Source: Reclinomonas americana ATCC 50394
Lineage: Eukaryota > Jakobida > Jakobea > Jakobida
DNA length: 48,966 bases
Reading direction: 5' to 3'
Assembly: GCA_048213135.1 (NCBI GenBank)
Contig: PS015183.1
Coordinates: forward strand, 80,241 to 129,206
The notes under the pieces are model-generated. The model did not search any database, was not told the DNA's origin, and worked only from the letters and a program-made list of their open reading frames with translations. Position numbers and translations under genes: made by a program. Of the stretch, positions 43,415 to 48,966 are shown in pieces (position 1 is the stretch's first letter; each line of letters starts with the position of its first letter).

Positions 43415-45094
43415 CTTGTCGGGGTACACCTGCACGTCGCCAAGACCCTCATCGCGGTAGGTCTCAATGACCACGTTGACGGACTCGATCGACTTCGAGA
43501 AGCTCTGGTACGCGGCCTCAGGCTGCAGCTGGAGCTCCAGAATGGCGCGGTCGAGCTTGTTGACGACAAGCACCGGCTTGATACGCTCCGACAGAGCCTG
43601 GCGCAGCACGGTCTCGGTCTGCACGCACACACCCTCGACGCAATCGACGACGACCAAAGCGCCGTCAGTCACACGCAGAGCGGCAGTCACCTGTGTAGAA
43701 AAAAAGCAAAGGGTGTGAGGGGATACAAGCGATGTAGGAGGAAGGGTAGGAAGAACAAACCTCCGAGCTGAAGTCGACGTGACCGGGGGAGTCGATGAGG
43801 TTGATCAGGTACGACTCCTTCTCGCCCTCAGGGGCGTTGAGCTTCTGCATGGCGAAGAAGAGCGAGATCGAGGTGGCCTTGATGGTAATGCAGCGATCCT
43901 GCTCGTCCTGGCGGGTATCTAATGGGAGGGAGAAGGGAGGTGAGAAGCGGGGGCAAGATGGAGGGAAAGAGAAAGGAAGGAGGAAAACATCCAATGCCAG
44001 AGATGACATGACGCGTCGGCAACATGACAGAAAAAGCGTGGCCGACATGGCGCGGACATGTCGAGGCGCCACGAGAAAGCACGCACCACGCCCGCACAGC
44101 GACGCACAAGACGCAACAAGTAGACGTGGCAAGAGGCGAGGGCGAGAGCGACAGGGGGATGAAAGAAGGGGAGAAGCGGAGGAGTGGGTTGCGAAGCGTG
44201 TGCATGTTGCACCGCCAAGACGACGACGGGGTACAACAGACTCACGATGCCAGGCACCCGCAGCACCTCTCTTGTTGTCCTCGCAGCGCACGGCAATGAA
44301 GTGAACGCAAAGGAAAAGAGTGCGGTGGTTTGGTGCAACAAAAGCACAAGTGCAGATGCACATGGCCAAACTCACACGCGCCGAATCTTTTCTTCGCTTC
44401 TCTCCACACCTACTCATCTCTCTCTCTCCCCCTGTCCCTCTCTTCGCCCAACAACATTGCGACAAAGAGACTGAAAGACGCAAAGAGAACATGATATTCA
44501 AGTGTGCGCGGGAGCGCAGAATCCTCAAACGCACTCCGATCCCACCACCACCACCACAACAACAACACTCACCAGTGATGCGCTTGTCACCGGCATCGGC
44601 AATGGCGATGATACCGGCGGCGGCGACCAGACTGTGCCAAGGGGAGAGAGGAGAAGGCGTGTGAGCACACCGACAAGCACGCGCCAAAATACATCACACG
44701 CGCACAAACGCACCTGTCGGTCAGGGTGGACTTGCCGTGATCGACGTGAGCAATCACAGACTGTGCGCGACAAAGTGGCGATGAGCAACACGGTGAGCGG
44801 CACGGAAAGGGGGCGAGAGCGTGTGACAAGAGCGACATGGCGCATCATGTGGAGCTAAACATGGCTCCCTCCCCTTTTGCCCCTCCCCCCTCCGCCCCAA
44901 GCACCCACTCACCATGTTACGAATGCTCGTCTTGATGTCCATGATGCGGCGGACTTCGTCTACGCTGAAGTTCACCTGTGGGGAGCGAGGAAGAGAAGCG
45001 GAGCGAAGAGTGAGTCTTCCGATGGCAAACCCCCGACGACACATAAAAGATTGCTGCGCAATGAGCAAGAGTGGACGGGGTGTGTGCGCACCAT
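43415..45094 (-). CDS. EEF2: Translation elongation factor 2, N-terminal part
   Basis: The GTPase that drives ribosomal translocation. Exon 1 carries only the ATG (45094-45092). Exon 2 (near 44975) reads [20 protein letters not shown]; exon 3 [15 protein letters not shown] (P-loop); exon 4 [19 protein letters not shown]; exon 5 [20 protein letters not shown], with [16 protein letters not shown] (switch II, G3); exon 6 (about 43690-43415) [40 protein letters not shown] and the G4 motif NKLD. Every expected G-domain motif seen so far is intact. The sequence then enters the gap, so about three quarters of the ~840-residue protein is absent. Intron 4 is ~655 nt. Codons are strongly C/G-ending, as in highly expressed genes. 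Confidence 0.95.
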
Positions 45095-45569
45095 GGTGAT
45101 AACTGGTTGGTTAACAGGGGGGAGGTAGCACGGATAACGAGAGAGAAGGGTGGGGGAGCTTTGCGCAACACCACACCAAGAATAACTGGAGGGAATCCGT
45201 CGGTCGAGCCAAAGTCCCAACTTCCTGCACCAACGTTGAAGAGAGCAGCGGGGGGGTTCTTTATTGCCGTGTACAAGGGTCGCTCCCGACGGAACTGCCA
45301 GGAGGAGGGCCATTCTTAGGCACGCATGTGGTCTGTGTGCCGGAAATTCGAAAAGAATATTCTCTCGCGATCGGGAGAGAGAAGAGAGAAGAGAAAGCGC
45401 ACGGTGACACTCTCCCGAATGCTGTACATTGCCTTGGTCGTTTAACATGACTGTGCTGCTGTGAGTGGGTTGAAGAAGTCGTCGCCCTCCGTGCGACGCT
45501 CACATGCTCGGCAAAGCATCTGCATAGACGACACTGTGAGTTACGCAGGCTTCTGCAAGCACCTCGCCA
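45095..45569. other. Intergenic region upstream of eEF2
   Basis: Should hold the eEF2 promoter (minus strand) and the 3' UTR of the secreted-protein gene. GAATATTC and a CTCTCGCGATCGGGAGAG inverted repeat lie near 45354-45380. I see no coding frame. Confidence 0.45.
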
Positions 45570-46447
45570 TCACTGGTCGTGGTACGCACTGAGTTCGACA
45601 TCCTGGAACGCGCCGACCTTGCCCTTCAGAGCCACCAGTCGGTTGAGATCGCTCTTGGCGGTGGAGTCGGGGAAGAAGACGTGCCACTCGCCAGCAGAGT
45701 GCGTAATGTTGATGCCGTAGCTGTAGCGGCTGGTGGCTTTGTTGTTGTACGTCCACAACACGACAGAAGTGATAGAGCTGGCGGGGAAGTTCGACGAGGT
45801 CTTGCTCTTGAAGGGGGCCTGTTGCAAGAGGTGGTGAAGGTGGTGATGGTGAACCGCTGCACTCTCTTGCTGTCTCGCCCTCCCTCTCCCTCCCTCCCTC
45901 CCTCTCCCTTCCCCTCCCTCTCCCTTCCCCTCCCCTCTCCCTCCCTCCCTCCCTCCCTCCACGCAACATTCAGCGTGATGACCACCTGAGCGTTGCCGGT
46001 GGCGCTGTCGACTCGGACCTCAAACGTGCCACTGCCGGCGGACTCGGCCTTGTTGCTGCCGGCTTCGGTGTAGGTGAACAGCGAAGAGGGGATGGAGATG
46101 TTGGATGCTTCGGCTAGGCTCTCCTCTTCGAAGAAGCCAGCGGCTGGGTGGAGACTGGTGGTGAGCGGACGCACACCAAGAGGATGATTGGTGGAACACA
46201 GCGCTACACATCGCTGCGTGTGTAAAGTACATCGTGCGAAACATACACACACACACATACACATGCACATGCAGAGAAGAGCACGGATGCGCTCACACAC
46301 GCCCAACACACACACACACACACCGTCGAGATCGAGCAGAGTCTCGACAATCTCCTTGCGTGTCATGCGACGCGCATTGGCACTGCCGGCCAGCAGAGCG
46401 ACGGCTAGGAGGAGGAAGAGGACGGAAAGGAGGGAATTAACGCGCAT
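45570..46447 (-). CDS. Secreted protein with signal peptide, 182 aa
   Basis: Exons 46447-46324, 46143-45968 and 45818-45570, phases 1 and 0. The N-terminus MRVNSLLSVLFLLLAVALLA then GSANA-RR is a clear signal peptide with an Ala-X-Ala cleavage site. The mature part reads MTRKEIVETLLDLDG, FFEEESLAEASNISIPSSLF, GSGTFEVRVDSATGNAQVVI, YSYGINITHSAGEWHVFFPD and GKVGAFQDVELSAYHDQ. It looks beta-rich, with one NIT sequon and no cysteines or membrane segment. Family unknown. The second intron starts GTTGCG and contains (CCCT)n arrays. Confidence 0.65.
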
Positions 46448-46884
46448 GGTGTGCAAGAGAAATGCGTGGATATGTGCTCGCGATATCAACCTTAGCAAGA
46501 TTTGGACTGACTTTCACTTCCAAGTCGACGGTGACAACGACACGCAAGCTGGTCTTTTCTTTGTGGCGAGTTTCTTCAAGTGCATGTACAGTGGCGCGCG
46601 GATTTTAATGTTCGCGAATTCTCATCTCGGTAAATATCCAACCAGCTGTAAGCGTCGCCTATGTGCCGCCCTCTCCGCCTGCTGGATGGTGCACCACTCG
46701 TTGTTCCCATTGATGTCCACGCAGATTGGTCAGCGACAGTGCATGCCAGAGAGAGAGGAAGCGATGGAGACGAGGAGAAAGTGGAATTGACAGTCGGTTT
46801 TCGAATTCGCCAAAGCTGTGAAGCAGTCTCTCCAACAGAAACCATGGCCATGGGGATCACACGCATGTATTACTCTCCACACAT
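46448..46884. other. Intergenic region between two minus-strand genes
   Basis: The frames here are short and show no domain. It holds the secreted gene's promoter and the methyltransferase gene's 3' UTR. No RNA gene seen. Confidence 0.45.
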
Positions 46885-48817
46885 TCAGTCGGCGTGCCAC
46901 TTGAGGCGACCAAAGTTGCACTCGTCGAGCACCGGTCGCCACAGTGCGCTGTGGCGACGGATCGCCAGCATATCGTTCCCGCACCAATCGGCCGGGTTAC
47001 GATCTTGCCATGCAACGTGCATGCCACACACTTCGTGCACATCCTGCCATCGTAATGGTCAGACACTGGGAAGAGAAAGGAAAACTGGGACAGACAGACG
47101 AACCTGCCACCAGAGCCCGCTGACTGGAATGCACAAGCCCACGGCCACAATGAACACGTCGAAATCGCGCTCGTCAAGCCACGCCACGAACTCGCGCAGT
47201 GTCGGCGACGGCATCGTGCCGACAGCACGTGCCGCTCGGAAAGACTTGTCTTGCGTCAATTTGGTCAGGGTGGTGAAGTCTGCACAGACACGCCCGAAAG
47301 CACACGTTCAGTGACAACTGCTCGCGACAGCAAACTGCGAGATGCGGGGCGCACCGTCGTTCCAGAAGAGACCGTACTCGAAGGAGAACAAGTCGACCTT
47401 GCGCTGTTGCAGCAGTCGTTCCATTCCCTTGATCACGTACGAGTCCCAGCCCTCCACGTCGATCTGTGCACGAGTGCTTGAATAAACGTCTGACAATACT
47501 GGTACCAAAACCTGTTCTTGTGCACAGCGCACCTTGATGTAAAAGATTTTCCGCCCCTCTGTCAACACCGCCTTGGCCTCCGGGTCGTTCTCCATGAACC
47601 AGTCGAGGCGCATCGTGGGAATCGTGTCTACTGGCTCCTGACTCGCACCGAGCATCTCCACTTCACGCAAAGTCGGCTGTCGCAGACTGTCACACAGCGC
47701 ATTGTTGTGAGTGCTGTGCGCGATACGCCACTCGTGCGACATGTGCAACAAGAGCAAACCCGTAGAGATTGCCAGCTTCCCTCCACTGTAAGCACTCAGG
47801 CATGTCAGAATCTGCGTCTATCCACTCCCCCAAGCGCACAGATGCAGTGGTCACCTTGCTCATCGCGTACAATGGCTGCGCCTCCACATTCTGATCGCTC
47901 AGTCCCACACGATGTGGCATAAGCGTGCCGGGCGGGAGCTCGGTAGCCGAAGACGCCAGTCCGTTGAACGCCGTCTCACCCGGTTCAAACGCAAACACCC
48001 GTGCGCCGTACTTTCCCAGTCGCTGGCCGAACAGAACGGCATCGGAGTGACAGGCGATTTCACTCGCAAAGTCACCGGCACCTGCGTGCATGCCGCATGT
48101 ATGCGTGAGTGCGGCCAGCGAGAGAGTGGACGCATGCACTTCTTGCGCGATTGCAACAAACGCAACCGACATCCACCAGGATTGGCGGGTCGAAAGCCGC
48201 TCTCTCTTCGTCGCTCAGATTGAGAGATTTGTCCTTTTGCACGCGGTGCCACAAGAGACCAAGCTTGGTGTGCAAGGTCTTCAACGGTCCACCAAACACA
48301 CTTGCAGTGCGAGTGAAATTCAGGCACCAGTGGTGCAAATGGTCCAACAGCCAATCAGAGAGCGCATTCCGCCAGCGCATGACTCGTTGCTGCTGGCGAT
48401 GCGCCTCCAGACCGGCACGAAGCTCTGCCGCGATGGTCGGAGGTGTTTGCTGCAATACTACAAGAATGTGTGATTGAGAGAGAGAGAGAGCGAGACGACA
48501 AAGGTACACAACACAAAATGAGAAAAACGGACGTGCCTTGCTCAGCTCCCGCCGACCATTCTCCCACTGTGTAGCTCACTGGCGGTGGCAGCTCGTGCGG
48601 CGCTCCCCTCACAGAGCAGTCGGCAACGTGCTGCGCACCAGCACAACAAGCGTCATTCGAGAGAAACCATTAATTGTCAACTGGGAACAAAACTGAGCGA
48701 ACGCACATCCTCGATCGACTCCAGTAGAATGCGTTCGACGCGCTCCACAAACGCTTCCTCGGTGATCGCCCGTTGCACGTCATTGTGCTTGGCATAAAAG
48801 TCCTTGGCTGTCGACAT
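46885..48817 (-). CDS. FkbM-family SAM-dependent methyltransferase
   Basis: ATG 48817 (MSTAKDFYAKHNDVQRAITE); exon 1 ends at 48707. Later exons carry HELPPPVSYTVGEWSAG, a helical segment (MRWRNALSDWLLDHLHHWCL), ILVDVGAGDFASEIA (SAM motif I, spliced across a GTTGCG intron at 48166), ARVFAFEPGETAFNGL, PTMRLDWF, KIDVEGWDSYVIKGMERLLQ (the FkbM hallmark) and VDLFSFEYG. The C-terminal exons read LREFVAWLDERDFDVFIVAV and MLAIRRHSALWRPVLDECNF and stop at 46885. FkbM enzymes methylate hydroxyls of small molecules or glycans; the substrate here is unknown. One intron starts GC (48536). No signal peptide from this ATG. Confidence 0.8.
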
Positions 48818-48854
48818 GACACCTCGTCAATGGCAAAGTGTGGAAGGCATGAAT

Positions 48855-48891
48855 TTCTCTCTCTCCCTCTCTCTCTTCCCTCTCTTCTCTC

Positions 48892-48966
<75 letters not shown>
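48855..48966. repeat. (TC)n microsatellite at window end
   Basis: A pure TC run of more than 60 bp continues to the last base, preceded by imperfect CTCTCC runs. It lies upstream of the methyltransferase ATG. Confidence 0.9.

Overview
The window is nuclear DNA from a flagellated unicellular eukaryote with small, intron-dense genes. Most introns are about 50-130 nt, usually GT-AG with GTGAGT or GTGCGT donors, and coding third positions are GC-rich. Non-coding DNA is full of (TC)n, (TG)n, (GAA)n and (CACTC)n runs. Prokaryotic gene structure is absent. A CFAP100-type axonemal protein and an LRRC43-like protein point to a cilium. UBA5 and a TSG101-type UEV domain are general eukaryotic markers. 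The species cannot be named from the sequence; a free-living protist (choanoflagellate- or apusomonad-like lineages are possible) is inference. Sixteen N-gaps interrupt the draft assembly, and several genes run into them.

Layout. 0.2-1.4 kb: hypothetical basic protein (+). 2.2-4.5 kb: armadillo-repeat protein, about one repeat per exon (+). 5.0-5.2 kb: small membrane protein (-). 5.6-8.2 kb: UBA5, the UFM1-activating enzyme (-). 8.3-9.5 kb: coiled-coil/proline-rich protein (-). 9.7-12.8 kb: unrecognised multi-exon gene (+). 13.0-15.5 kb: UEV (TSG101-type) domain + coiled coil + protein kinase in one gene (-). 15.9-25.1 kb: a block of duplicated cassettes, each holding a WD40 gene, a convergent coiled-coil gene (called X here) and a small acidic gene (Y) just upstream of X; copies occur in both orientations and gaps break them. 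25.1-25.7 kb: LYR-motif protein whose 5' end looks copied from the cassette. 26.6-30.3 kb: PH-domain coiled-coil protein (+). 30.7-33.2 kb: CFAP100 (-), divergent from a 61-aa gene (33.3-34.1 kb, +). 34.1-34.7 kb: tandem array of hairpin-bearing ~100-bp repeats. 35.3-37.55 kb: LRR protein (+). 37.6-42.7 kb: NACHT-pentapeptide-WD40 STAND NTPase (-). 43.4-45.1 kb: 5' half of eEF2 (-). 45.6-46.4 kb: secreted protein (-). 46.9-48.8 kb: FkbM-family methyltransferase (-).

The genes are a mixture of housekeeping functions (translation, ufmylation), ciliary structure, and repeat-rich signalling or scaffold proteins; no operon-like pathway is seen. The least ordinary things are the UEV-kinase fusion, the WD40/X/Y cassettes, and a recurrent non-consensus 5' splice site, GTTGCG/GTTGCA, used by at least 15 introns in nine genes. 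Exon boundaries were read by eye from splice signals and reading-frame phase, so any single boundary may be off by a few bases.
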